This document shows, one piece after another, positions 19,634 to 30,022 of a stretch of DNA of 37,688 nt. A program made the position numbers and the translations under genes. The notes beneath the pieces are model-generated. The model was given only the letters and a program-made list of their open reading frames with translations, did not search any database and was not told where the DNA came from. Position 1 is the stretch's first letter, and every line of letters begins with the position of its first letter. The stretch is from Chromera velia (lineage: Eukaryota; Sar; Chromeraceae), in the NCBI GenBank assembly GCA_018398765.1, contig JAHBMJ010000965.1, positions 1 through 37,688 of the forward strand. Direction: 5' to 3'.

Positions 19634-20442
19634 CTGCAGGAGGGAAGGGTGGAATCGACGCATAAGCACGGAGAGAGCCAGAAAGAACGAAAACGGATGG
19701 AGAGGGGCGAGCAAAAACGAGCGAAGACCTAGAGAGAGGTCAACGCGCAGAAGAGCAGGACCCGATACGACAGATCTGTGCGATTGGAAGCTGAAAAAGC
19801 CTGTTGTACTCTCTTTCGTTTTTCATCACGGGTCTGCTCGGCCAGATTGTGAAAGTCAAAGTGCCTTGCGCTACTATACCTCTTTTTTTATGCCTTTCTT
19901 CCACCAGACAGAAAAAAACAAGCTGAAGAAAGAAAACGGAACTGCCGTACTGTCGTCTTATTAGAGGGAAACCCGCATACTCATGCGTTCCTTGGACTCT
20001 GGCTGTCCTCCTTGAAGGTGCACCAAGCCACCTGAGCGAGACGGGGCAGACGCAGAAAACACAAGAATCCTTGCGAGCACCGATTTCTTGCAGGAGAAAG
20101 AAAAACCAAAAAAAGCGGAACAACACTCCAGACAGACATTCCCGCATCGACTGCATGGCTGTAGCAAGAACAAGCGGTTATGCGGCAAGAATGCGAAGAC
20201 AGACCTCTCAAGTTCCCTCGTTAGCTTCCACTTTACCCCCTCCGCTCTGGATCTTTGCACCTGCAAAGAGAGATCGAAGGAAACCTCATGTGTGCATGGC
20301 TCGACGCTAGATGCGTCCGGATCGACTGCATTGAAGTCTCTCTCGTCCACACAACAGCGCCACAATTACCGTCCCTTGTGTTCTAACTGCAGCCCACACG
20401 ACATTCCTCAGCCGGAAGTATACCACAGGAGGACCGACCTAC

Positions 20443-20535
20443 CTGTGCAAACACTGCCTTGCTGGGAGGCTGAGCCCTCCCCGTTCCCGTGGAGGGCTGT
20501 CGGCTTCCAAGTGCTCCGACGGCCCATCCTGGCCC
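20443..20535 (-). CDS. Exon Ea, right copy
   Basis: This is 93 bp, with acceptor GTGTCTCCGCAG and donor GTAGGT. The frame shared with the left copy reads GQDGPSEHLEADSPPRERGG and then GLSL...QCLHR. Entry and exit phases are equal, so it can be duplicated or skipped without shifting the frame. Confidence 0.55.
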
Positions 20536-20785
20536 CTGCGGAGACACCGCTTCATCGAAAAACCATGAGGGGAAGGAAGTGCTGAAGTACTCTACTGCTC
20601 TTGTGCGGCAATGACGGGAAACGAAGAGCCACCAGAGGGAAAAAGGAACGGCACCAGCCGGGGAAGAGCGACAGAAACTAGCATGAAGAAGCTAAAGAAC
20701 CGTTTCATACTCTAATGCTTCTGCACTTCTCGTGCCCACAAGACTAAGAAGGACCGCAGAAAAAAAAGAAAGAGTCACCGCTGAC

Positions 20786-20941
20786 CTTCGCATCCCAGAT
20801 CCCTCGGAGACCCCAGATCCTTAGTACACCCCAGTTGCTCTCTACACCCCTCTCCCACTCTACACCCCTCTGTTGCTCTACACCCCTCTCCAGCTCTACA
20901 CCCCACTTTAGCTTTGCTACATCCCAGCCGGACCCTCGCAC
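20786..20941 (-). CDS. Exon V with hexapeptide repeats
   Basis: This is 156 bp (52 codons), with acceptor CTATATGCAG and donor GTCAGC, open throughout. Four 18-bp units at 20841-20912 encode variants of RGVE(W/Q/L)(E/Q), flanked by Trp- and Gly-rich residues. It lies just outside the duplicated cassette, upstream of Ea in transcript order. Confidence 0.55.
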
Positions 20942-21307
20942 CTGCATATAGAGAACGTACAAGAAACTGCTGTCTCGTTTTTTGTGCAAGCTTATCAGGG
21001 TGAGGAAAAGACGGCTGCTGTTTTGACCTTGGAAAAGAGAGGCGGGGCTACCAAAGATCTGCGGGCAGGGTGGGAGTAAAGACATTTTAACAGCATGGCC
21101 GTAATGCTAAAGGTCTGATGAGCAGGTCTAAAAGACGGCCAGTCGACGCCGGGAGTGAGGGAGGGTGCGTAGGGGGGGGGCTGAAAACGGCAGCGTGCTG
21201 GCAGGAAATGGGTGCACACACCCGATGAAAACGAATCCCCGATCGATGTAGATGAGCAGAACAGCTAGGCCGGGCATACCCAAAAAAATTTAAGGGTGCT
21301 TGCTGAC

Positions 21308-21364
21308 CTTTTTCCTTCAGCCCAGGGACCTTGTCTTGCTTCCATTCCGAGAATGGCATGGGTC
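21308..21364 (-). CDS. Exon W1 of the repeated-exon gene
   Basis: This is 57 bp, with acceptor CGCCCGCATGCAG and donor GTCAGC. It reads PMPFSEWKQDKVPGLKEK and is homologous to W2 and W3. Confidence 0.5.
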
Positions 21365-21568
21365 CTGCATGCGGGCGGAAAAGTTGAACAAGGGTTGCTG
21401 GGTCAAAGTGCAGGGTGCGGGGGTCTGGAAACGTTCTGAGAGGAATGCAGTCGAATGGGAGTACGTCGAAGGAGTGGGAAGACCGACAAAGAGACGGATA
21501 GGACGAACGGTTCGAGCAACTGACACAGACAGAGTACCCATGTAGTGCATCAAGAAATTGGTGCTGAC

Positions 21569-21628
21569 CCTCCCTTTCCTTCAGCTCCAACGCATCGCTT
21601 CGCCTCCACTCAGAACATGGAACGGACC
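21569..21628 (-). CDS. Exon W2 of the repeated-exon gene
   Basis: This is 60 bp, with acceptor TTTTCTGTCCGCAG and a GTCAGC donor. It reads SVPCSEWRRSDALELKERE and is open. Confidence 0.5.
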
Positions 21629-21852
21629 CTGCGGACAGAAAAGTCAGACAAGAGTAGATGGGTCTGAAAAAGGCAGGCAGTCAAGAAGCCAGTCCATGCG
21701 GGCAAAAAGGCAGGGAGTAAGGATATAGAAGGAACACATTGGTCCGTTGGAGGGCAACGGAGAGACGGAAAGGATGGACGATCCGAGCGACCAATACAGA
21801 CAGGCAGAGATGTAGTACATCACAAGATATTTTGAAGCTGCAGGGTGCTGAC

Positions 21853-21912
21853 CTTCCCTTTCCTTCAGCTCCGACGCCTCGCCTTGCTTTCAGTCAGAGG
21901 CCAGTGCGGACC
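21853..21912 (-). CDS. Exon W3 of the repeated-exon gene, one stop
   Basis: This is 60 bp with the same splice signals as W2. The matching frame reads SALASD, a TGA, then KQGEASELKERE. The stop replaces the conserved Trp of W1 and W2 (TGG to TGA). Confidence 0.45.
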
Positions 21913-22009
21913 CTGCAAGCCGAAAAGCCAAAAAAGATGAGTGGATGGATCTGTTCTGCATCACGAGCATGCACGGTGGGTGGAAGGTAGTGGCCGCAGC
22001 ATATCTGTT

Positions 22010-23240
22010 GGGGGAGGCGGGAGACGGTCTGCGCGGGCCAAAGATCTGTGCAGCAGAATGGGTAGGCCTGGAAAAGGTGTGTGCGGCAGGGCGGAGGGGT
22101 CTGAAGAGGGTCTGCGCGGCAGGGTGGGGGGATCTGGAAAAGGTCTGTGCGGCAGGGTAAGGCGATGTGGAAAGGGCTTCCCAAAGATTTGTGCCTGGGG
22201 TCGAAAACGTCCTGCAGAGATCTGTGTGGCAGGGTGAGAAGGGGCGTTGTGGCAAGTTGGGGAGGTCTGGGAAGGGTCTGTGCGGCAGGGTTGGGGGATT
22301 TGGGAAGGGGCCGAAGGGCTTCCTAAAGATTTGTGCATGAAGTTGAAAGGGTCCCGCAAAGATCTGTGCGGCAGAGTGGGAGGATCTCAGAAGGGTCTGT
22401 GCGGCAGCTTGTGGGGGTCTACGAAGGATCTGTGCGGCAAGGTTGAGAGATCTGGGAAGGGGCCGAAGGGCTTCCCAAAGATTCGTGCCTGGGGTTGAAA
22501 GGGTCCCGCAGAGATCTGTGCGGCAGGGTGGAGGAATCTGGAAAGAGTCGTTGCGGCAGAGTCGGGGGATCTTAGAAGGGTCTGTGTGGTAGGGTGGGGG
22601 GATCTGGGAAGGGTCTGTGCGGCAGGGTCTCGAAAGCTCATGCCTGGATCTCCCAAAGGTCTGTGCGGGGATCTAGAAGCTGTCTGTGCGACAGGGTGGG
22701 CAGGTCTCGAAAGGGTCTGTGCGACAGGGTAGAAGGGATCTGACTGGGGAAGAGCTATACGGTATGGTGGAACGGATCTGGCTGAGGTCTTCAAAAGAGC
22801 TGTATGGCACGGTGGAAGGGATCTGAGTGGGGTCTGCGAAAGAGCTGTGTAGCACGGTGGAAGGGATCTGAGTGAAGTCTCCGGAAGGGCTGTGCGGCAC
22901 GGTGGAACGGATCTCCAAAAGCACGGTGAAAGGGGATCTGGCTGGGGTCTCCGGAAGAGCTGTGCGGCATAGTCGAAGGGATCTGAGTATTGGGGGTCCA
23001 TATACAGAGGATCTGGTACATTGGCAACAGGGGGGGGTGAGGGCTCGAGAAGATTTGGTGGGCAACCTTTGGCGGTCTGCAGAGGATCTGGTTCGTGGGC
23101 ACCATGGGGGTTCGAAGCCTACCAAAATCGGATCGGCGAGGACCTGACCGACTACGTGCTCCCAGCGGGGTCCAAAGCCAGCTAAATTCAAATCTGAGGG
23201 GCAGGGTGAGGGGGTCTGCAAACGATCTAAGGAAAGGGAG
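22010..23240. repeat. Degenerate minisatellite, unit about 33-36 bp
   Basis: Units resemble GGTCTGTGCGGCAGGG followed by TGGGGGGATCTGGGAAG, repeated some thirty times with drift. Toward 22750-23000 a longer form with GAGCTGTGCGGCACGGTGGA appears, and a higher-order insert (CTTCCCAAAGATT(T/C)GTGCCTGGGGT) occurs at about 22175 and 22470, with a variant near 22320. All frames are long-open because of the repeat, so coding cannot be inferred. Confidence 0.85.
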
Positions 23241-23454
23241 AAGAAAGCAACAGCAAATGCCTAAAAATGCGCTGTGCAGCCTTAAAGAATGGGGGGCATA
23301 CCTGCTTGGCCAGTGTCCCAGTAGGTAGTTAGGCTCTGCTCGTCCGAGCCAAAAAACCTTGAGTCGTAGGTCGGCACATCAGCGCATAAATAGGGGTGAA
23401 GAACCATATTTTGCTTGAGTATTTCCGACGGGAAAGGGTGGGTGGGAGTCTGCT

Positions 23455-23565
23455 CTCACTCACCTTTCGGGCACTCCCCCAATTGCCAGCTGTGTAGCTC
23501 CATCGCCCTTCGTGCCCCCTTTTTCCAAAACCTGTACCGGTGTACCCCACCTGTACTCAATTGAG
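23455..23565 (-). CDS. Possible exon upstream of the minisatellite
   Basis: A GTGAGT donor (ACTCAC on plus at 23449-23454) borders an open stretch with Gly/Lys-rich coding character. Possible acceptors are TCAATTGAG or TTGAGTACAG at the right. Boundaries are uncertain. Confidence 0.3.
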
Positions 23566-23874
23566 AAGACGCCATGCGTGCCCGTCAGAAGGAAAAGCCA
23601 AAAACAAGCCCATACAGACTGAAGGCTGCACGCAGATTGACCCTCATGAAATGACTGCGAACACCTCATTACTAGGAGCATAAGACATGTACGTCGTACG
23701 CCGTGCAGACGCACAGAAGAGACTCACCCCCCTCTTGAGCAGTAATGAACTCCTTGCCCCCTCTTGTCCCTCCCCCTTGAAGTCCATATGTGCTTCGGTC
23801 ACTTACAGTCAGTTGGATACAATGAATCAAAAGAGCAAACTCAAGGCTTAGCGAGAGTGGGGAAAGAGACTCAC

Positions 23875-23961
23875 CCTGATACTCGCCGCCTCGTTGTCTT
23901 TCCACTGGCAGGGAACCCTGTTCGCCCCCTGGTGTCTTCTTTCATGCCCTTCTCTGCCGAT
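23875..23961 (-). CDS. Exon U of the minus-strand multi-exon gene
   Basis: This is 87 bp (29 codons), with acceptor CTTCTCTTCTGCAG and donor GTGAGT. It is open in phase 0 and reads IGREGHERRHQGANRVPCQW and onward. It continues in phase with the candidate exon at 24086. A similar donor intron (GTGAGTCTCTT) follows another candidate exon at about 23728-23790. Confidence 0.45.
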
Positions 23962-24085
23962 CTGCAGAAGAGAAGAGTACACAATGCATTCCCACCTTCC
24001 CATGATCAACGCACAAGTTGTGACACCTTAGCGAACAGCAGCCGGGTACTTCTGCTTAACTGCTTACACACACAAAAGAACTGAC

Positions 24086-24170
24086 CTCCATCCCTCCTGT
24101 GTGCTCCACGAAAAGCAGCTCTTCAGCATGCATCTCTCGCATCGTGCGGAACCCCGTGCAGTTGGTCTCT
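24086..24170 (-). CDS. Candidate exon, upstream-most seen for the gene
   Basis: The donor is GTCAGT (CTGAC on plus at 24081-24085). The open frame ends FRTMREMHAEELLFVEHTGG and then Met-Glu in phase 0. The right boundary is approximate, since no strong acceptor was seen. Confidence 0.35.
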
Positions 24171-27100
24171 TTTTGCGTGAATCAGATCTCGAAAGAAGCA
24201 CGCAAGGCAACACGTTATGCCTGCTCTAGGTGCCTGCTGTCTACGCAGCAGCTTATCACTATGCTCCTGCACTAGAAAATAGAGCTTACAGTGCAATAGA
24301 CCTCTTACGATGTCGCTTTGGGACTGACTCTAACGAAAAGGTTGTTTAAAAGAGCTCTACAAAAGGCCAAGCAATTGATTGCTGCCATCTCCTTAATTAA
24401 TGAGCTGTCTTTCAGGAAGCAAAAGATGACACTTGGTTTGCCAGGCTGAAAAGTCGAATGACGTGGAGTGCTTCTCGAGTTCTTCATTCGTGGACGGCCT
24501 ATATACTGCGCTACTCAAACGCACTTAAAGCCATCTCAAAGCCTCAGGAAGAAAAGCACGAGCGGAGTGCGGGCGCACACGCTTCGTATTAATGGGATAC
24601 ACATGGATACACCCAACTAGAAATGGAGAGAAGAGCTTGACAACATCAGATTGAAGAAACATGACAAAGGAGCTAAAAACCGCTAAGCGTGCAAAAGAAT
24701 TCGTGGATGTAAAGAAAAGGTTTAATAAAGAAATGTTGAGGAGAAATAAATTTTTTTAACTGGCTGAGGAACCCATTGAAGAAGAAGTCGGGGAAAGGAA
24801 AAGGGAGACCACAACGCTCATCCATAGATAGGCAGAGTTGACTATGTGAACATACGGAGAATGAAAGGTATTTTGATGATTGAGGTTTTTGTTATGCATG
24901 CCGCGTCCCCATGTATGAGGGGCGGATCTAGCCTAGTCTGTTAAAAGGTTCCGGTTCGTCCCGTCTGTTCTGAATCTAGGAACACTGTTCATTAATCACT
25001 TTTACTGCGGCTATGTATTAATTTTTGTCCACCGTGGAGTAGTATAAGCAAGGCGCAGCGGCCTAGTCCAAGGGGCTTGCGCTTCCAACAGATTGGCCAT
25101 AATAGACGGACTTAATCATTATAGATGGACAGGACCTATGGCTAGGCAAGATGTGTACTGGCCTGATAAAAGACCAGAGAGACACTAAAGAAAAAAACTA
25201 TTATATATTTTTCCGCAAGGCATGTATGTGTGAAGGGGTAGGGGGTGCCACGGGGGCACCTTCCTGAGAGGGCAGTTCATTTTCTTCATATGTTTACTTC
25301 TCTCTTTCTCTCTTTGTTTTTTGACTTCCGCACGACCCGAGGACCTCAATGCATACCCTCATTTAAAAATTTATGGAGGGCTCGCGCGGAGCGTTCACTC
25401 TAAATCTTGGGCGTCTTCAGGATTTTGTGGGAACTTCGTTCTTTCCTTGCGCTGCGTGTTTTGAGGCAGGCCGTAGGACGTGCGCCCTGTCCGGAGGATG
25501 GACCAAAGTTTAGTAAGCCCATCCACGTAAGCATATCATTTCCCCTCCTCTTTCCTCTGACGGCTTTAGTTACCGTCCAATCCGTATGGCCGAGTGCGAG
25601 AATGAGAAAGGCGAGAGAGAAAAGGGAAGAGAAGGACAAGAGGTACTGGGAAAAGATGGTAAAGATTTTGTTTTTGACAGGCCTGTTCTGTAAGATTGGG
25701 TCTCCTTGCCAAGGTATCAGGGCCTACCAGGGCTGTCAAAAGCTTTTCGTTTCAGATGAACTGCATTATGGTTTGTATGAGGAATGCTTGTGTTTTGTGT
25801 GCCTTTCTTTCTTTTATTTCTTTCGTACGTTCAGAGCAGGGTCCGTCCGGAGAAGGAAGCATAGTAGGTAGCGTGGGGCTCCTGCATGCTAGATCTCATC
25901 GGTTTTCCGCATGTGGGGCAAGACTCCATCTGAAGGCAGATTGGCTATGTATCCAATGCGTTTGTTAGCATAAGAAGGCATGGGCTTAAGGCCTGTGTTC
26001 TTCTATGCTGTTCCTTTCGTTTCCCTGATGTGATTTCGTTTTTCCCTCCAGCCCGGTCGGTTAGTTTCCCTTTCCACTTTTGCCCTGCACACGCATGAGC
26101 CCGGTGTGCTCTCACTTATTAATAGATAATAAATGGCATCTGGAGAGGATGACACGTGAGAGCACGAGATAAAGAAATGAAAAGAAAAGTGGTGAATGAT
26201 GCATGAGTAATTCTTTTATGTTTGTGTGGTGTTGGTTGGGAGGAAAGGTAGTCTCCGTTTTGGGTGTGGGGAAAGGGAAGGACCTATAGCAACCCTTTCC
26301 CTGTATATCTTCTGACGTGTTGGCGTTTCGAGCTGGGCACGTATGGGCCGCGTTCCGGTGTGGCCATGTCAAACGCTATGAGCACACGTTCTTGGCTGTT
26401 GGCCTTAAGTGGTGGGGCAACGTTTGGGCAGTTTGAGGGGTGCCGTATTTTTGTAACTTGCTTGGATGGGGAGCGTTGCTTCTCGCTGCAGGGCCTCTAA
26501 CTCTGTGCTTGATATAGGAGCCTCCGGTGGCAATTGCCTGTTTGTATATGCGGATTATCCTACCTGCATATAGTGGTCCTTTACTCAAAAGAAGGACGCT
26601 CCCATTAGGCAGCCAGTTGCGGCGACTGGTATGCAATGGTCGAGCATCAGGAAAAGAGGAAAAAGAAAATTGGAGAGCCGGATGATTAAAGAAAGGTCTT
26701 TTCTCATGCTTCCCGATTCCTCCTCGTCAGAGAGGGATGTGTTATGTTGTGTGCTCTGTAGTCTTTCTTCGGGGGCTTGGGAGAGGGTGTGTGAAAGTAA
26801 ACGACGGTCCCGTTCCTGGTCGGATTCACGGAGGGTGAATTCTGGTCCCAGCCTTTTTATTCGTCCCTTCGTCCCGAGCCAGAGAAAGGAGCGACACACG
26901 CACGCGGTGGCCTGTCCACACGGGGTAACGGGGCATCTACGATAGAGGTGTGCATATTGTGAGTTCCATGGTATGGCGTGCATGCACTTTGGCGTAAGAA
27001 ATACATCTGAGGCACTCACCGTGGTGTTGTGTGCTCCAGGCCTTCATATTAGATTTAATTAGGCCGATGGTCCGGTTATACTATCGCAGGCTTCAGAATT

Positions 27101-27930
27101 AATTCAGGTCAAATTAATTTTTAGACAGTCAGATAGACGTGTACGGCCGTTTCTATCTATCTGAGTGAGAGACTTAACCTAGGGATTGACAGAACTTTAT
27201 ATATAGGAACTGTACTATGCCTTATGTGTCTCTGTGGTTCTCTTGTACTCTGAGTATTGCACAAGGCCATTAGCAGGAGCTTTCTGTGGACTATGGAGGT
27301 TCATAAATTTTTTGTTTAGTGAATAGACTGATCAGATATTTATTTCTGTCCATCTGTATTGGTCTAGACGAGTATGTTTGGTTAACGTATTCGCTGTGGT
27401 GTTCTAGTAGGAGAAGGCCGGGAATTCGGGAGTATAATAGTTTGAGGAGTCCTCTAGACAGGCTAGAGGATCGACACGGGAGGGCCCATAGGATTCTACT
27501 GGAGGAATCTTGAGAGAGGTGAGACTCTACTTTTTATTCATACGACTCAAGTTAAGTTGAGTTTTGAAGGGAAACGGCGTATGATCAGAGTATACATGTG
27601 CAGGCCGTCTTATAGAGAAATTTTTATGTGTCACTTAATTAGTTGGGCCCGAATGGCAACTATGTGTGCACGAATCAAAATTGCCGGCCGGGCCGGGCCT
27701 TATAGTACAGTAAGATTTGGACATTATTTGGACCCATAATGCAAATTTCTACTGCCCACGCAGTCAGATCCAGACGCGAGTATAGTCGCCTCGGGGGGCA
27801 GCTCAGCTCTGCTGAGATCAGCCGAGAGGCCCTGAGATCGCACGCACTCGCATAACGCATTTTTTCATTTTTGAGGGCTGCGGGGGGATCGGTTCGGTCT
27901 CCATCAAGGTCAGTGTCGCCCGAGTTCCAA
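24171..27930. other. Long stretch without a supported gene
   Basis: Mixed composition; several open frames of 80-150 codons on both strands lack domains or consistent splice structure. A consensus minus-strand donor (GTGAGTGCCTC) lies at about 27009-27016, so upstream exons of a minus-strand gene may exist here, but I could not delimit one. Confidence 0.45.
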
Positions 27931-28035
27931 AATGTGCCCCTCAAGCAACTCGCACGGAGCCGCGGTCGTACATGCCTTAATTACTTTGCGCATGCGTGCC
28001 CCTCAAGTAACTCGCACGGAGTTGCACATGCATAC
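27931..28035. repeat. Two tandem copies of a 64-bp unit
   Basis: GTGCCCCTCAAG(C/T)AACTCGCACGGAG occurs at about 27932 and 27996, each followed by a CATGC-containing segment. Confidence 0.8.
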
Positions 28036-28841
28036 AACGCGCGCGCGGTCCCGAAAAGCATGCTCCGCTGCCGTGGCCCCCGCCCCATGGCAGCACACAA
28101 CTTAGACCTGCCCAAGCCCCCGATGCATGGTGTGCATCAATTAGCGGACCCCTAAATAGCCCCCCGAGGCACTCACCCAACTGGTTGGGTGTATCCCGTA
28201 TAGTAAGATACAGGTGCACGAAAATATCACGAAAATACATAGCTATAGCTTACATGCATGCATGCATATTAAAACTGGTCGAGTCGCTATTAAAAAAACA
28301 GGGGGGGAAAGGAGGGGCGTGATCGAGAAGGGACGGTCTCAACGATCGAATCACTATAGCAAGTGCCGTTACCAATAATTTCGGAGCAGTCTGTAGAACG
28401 CGCCTCCCGCGAAACCGTGGCAGACACCATGCAGATGCTGTAATTGAAACAAGCCATGGACAGCTATATAGCGGCAGAAGCACTTGAGAAGAATTAAGCA
28501 AACGATCGTGCTCTTCTCTTGTCCAAGGAGAGCGATGCGAAAGAGTCTGTCCTGTCAGGTTTCTGTACGCAAATTCAGCCCCGTGTTTTCTCAAGTGTTT
28601 GACTGAGCTCGGAAGGATACGGAAAGGGAAAACACGAAAGCGGGACGTGAACATGCAAAAACCTACAGCTGGTGTGCGAATGGGTTCCAGGTCTCAGCCT
28701 CTTCTGCTGAGTGGAGAGAAGCCACAGGAGCCTCTCCAGAGAAACCCTCGCAGCCCGTTCGCCCTTTCTCAGGGCCCTTCACGAGAAGAGCACAGGCGCC
28801 TGATTCAGAGGTCAGTTTGACTCGATGCCTGCATGCACACT

Positions 28842-28847
<6 letters not shown>
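28036..28847. other. No recognised gene
   Basis: It contains an alternating CG run (ACGCGCGCGCG, near 28039), a second GTGAGTGCCTC donor-like site on minus at about 28161-28168 and a GCATGCATGCATGC run near 28256. Nothing was assigned as coding. Confidence 0.45.

Positions 28848-28876
<29 letters not shown>
28848..28876. repeat. (TA)n microsatellite
   Basis: Perfect alternation of T and A for 29 bp. Confidence 0.95.
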
Positions 28877-28879
<3 letters not shown>

Positions 28880-29359
28880 AAATGCGCCTGGAGGAACATG
28901 GAAGGACGTCCTCCCCGGAGCACGTGGAGAAGAAGTCAGTAGCTTCACATTGAGTGGAGAGGAGGGTGAGGTGGTGTGGAGAGGGGTGGCGATGGGAGGT
29001 GGAGTGGTGAGAGTGTTGTGCCGCGATGGTGGGATGACCACTAAAACACTCCCAACACTCACCCCCAACACTCTCGCTCCAACACACACTCCCCTCTCCC
29101 CTCACCTCACGCACCCACCTATTCAGCTGCAAGGGTGTATGCACGTGCACGAATGCTTGGTAGGCAGCAGGAAGCGTGCGTGGAAGTGCGCAATTTTCAA
29201 TGCATTTACCCGTGCGATGAATGGGCATGCATGCATCTTCGGTTTGCAAGAGAGGAGGGAAGACGTTCAGGGGAATGACAGAGACTGCACAACATGCGAC
29301 ATGCTCTAGACAGGGTAAAGACTCTTGGAAAGACAGAGAACAATGTGGAGACCCGGACA

Positions 29360-29361
<2 letters not shown>
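28877..29361. other. No recognised gene; G/T-rich then A/C-rich block
   Basis: From about 28960 to 29030 the plus strand is G/T-rich, and from 29040 to 29120 it is A/C-rich. The two halves are partly complementary (GAGAGTGTTG against CAACACTCTC) and could form a hairpin. Confidence 0.5.
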
Positions 29362-29396
<35 letters not shown>

Positions 29397-29399
29397 TCC

Positions 29400-29441
<42 letters not shown>

Positions 29442-29457
29442 NCTCTCTCTCTCTCTT

Positions 29458-29505
<48 letters not shown>

Positions 29506-29529
29506 GGAGGGAGGGAGGGAGGGAGGGGG
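29362..29529. repeat. Composite (CT)n(CA)n(GA)n(GGGA)n microsatellite with one undetermined base
   Basis: Simple-repeat blocks in series. Base 29442 is N, so the length of the CT tract is probably not reliable in the assembly. Confidence 0.95.
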
Positions 29530-29970
29530 AGCGGAGACAGAAGGAAGAACAATCTGATAAGCGGACAGAAAAACAGAGGGGTGGAGGAGAGAAGGAGTTT
29601 CAGTTGGCCCTCAAGAAAAGACAGCATAGAATAATACGAGACAGAAAATCGACCCAAGTGAGAGACACACGGACAACACTCGCACTGAGAATTCCAACAG
29701 GAACAAAAGCAAGAAGAGGAAGAGATAAAGAGAGAAGGGGGGCAAGAAGAGGTGAGAGCTACGCACAAACAAACAGCCTGAATGTTTTTGACGGACAGAC
29801 GCCCTCGCCTTCTTTTTCCTTTTCAAAGTATGAGTCAACGCTTCAGCCTCTATTCGAATTCTTCCTTCGGTAGTCCGCCTGCCTTGCGTGCCTTTCTGCT
29901 TATCCGTCTCTTTCTCTCGTGTTTTTTTTTTTGCGCCCGCCCACCCCCCCTTCTGTCTGTCCAGTCTCTC

Positions 29971-29972
<2 letters not shown>
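29530..29972. other. No recognised gene
   Basis: Purine-rich up to about 29760, then pyrimidine-rich. No convincing exon. Confidence 0.4.

Positions 29973-30022
<50 letters not shown>
29973..30022. repeat. (GT)n(GA)n microsatellite
   Basis: Uninterrupted GT dinucleotides, then GA dinucleotides. Confidence 0.95.

Larger units (their letters stand above)
18755..20785 (-). repeat. Right copy of the 2-kb duplicated exon cassette
   Basis: Direct copy of 8795-10815. In transcript order it holds Ea, a Y-type exon, X4, Y3 and X3. Internally the X exon with its following intron recurs at about 750-bp spacing, so there is tandem duplication within the larger duplication. Confidence 0.85.
21290..21960 (-). 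repeat. Three tandem units of 260-285 bp, each with a W exon
   Basis: The block GTGCTGACC...TTCCTTCAG recurs at about 21302, 21562 and 21846. Intron text between units is also repeated (for example GGACGAACGGTTCGAGCAAC against GGACGATCCGAGCGACCAAT). Confidence 0.8.

Noticed and set aside
22010-23240. Resemblance to a CRISPR array
   Set aside because: Units are contiguous and degenerate with no unique spacers, and the context is eukaryotic.
24947-25100. tRNA-like or SINE promoter boxes (GGTTCCGGTTCG and GGCGCAGCGGCCTAG)
   Set aside because: They are in the wrong order and spacing for A and B boxes, and no cloverleaf can be drawn.
28812-29768. Minus-strand open frame of 318 codons with Arg-Glu repeats
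   Set aside because: It is the translation of (TA)n, (CT)n and (GA)n microsatellites and spans an undetermined base.
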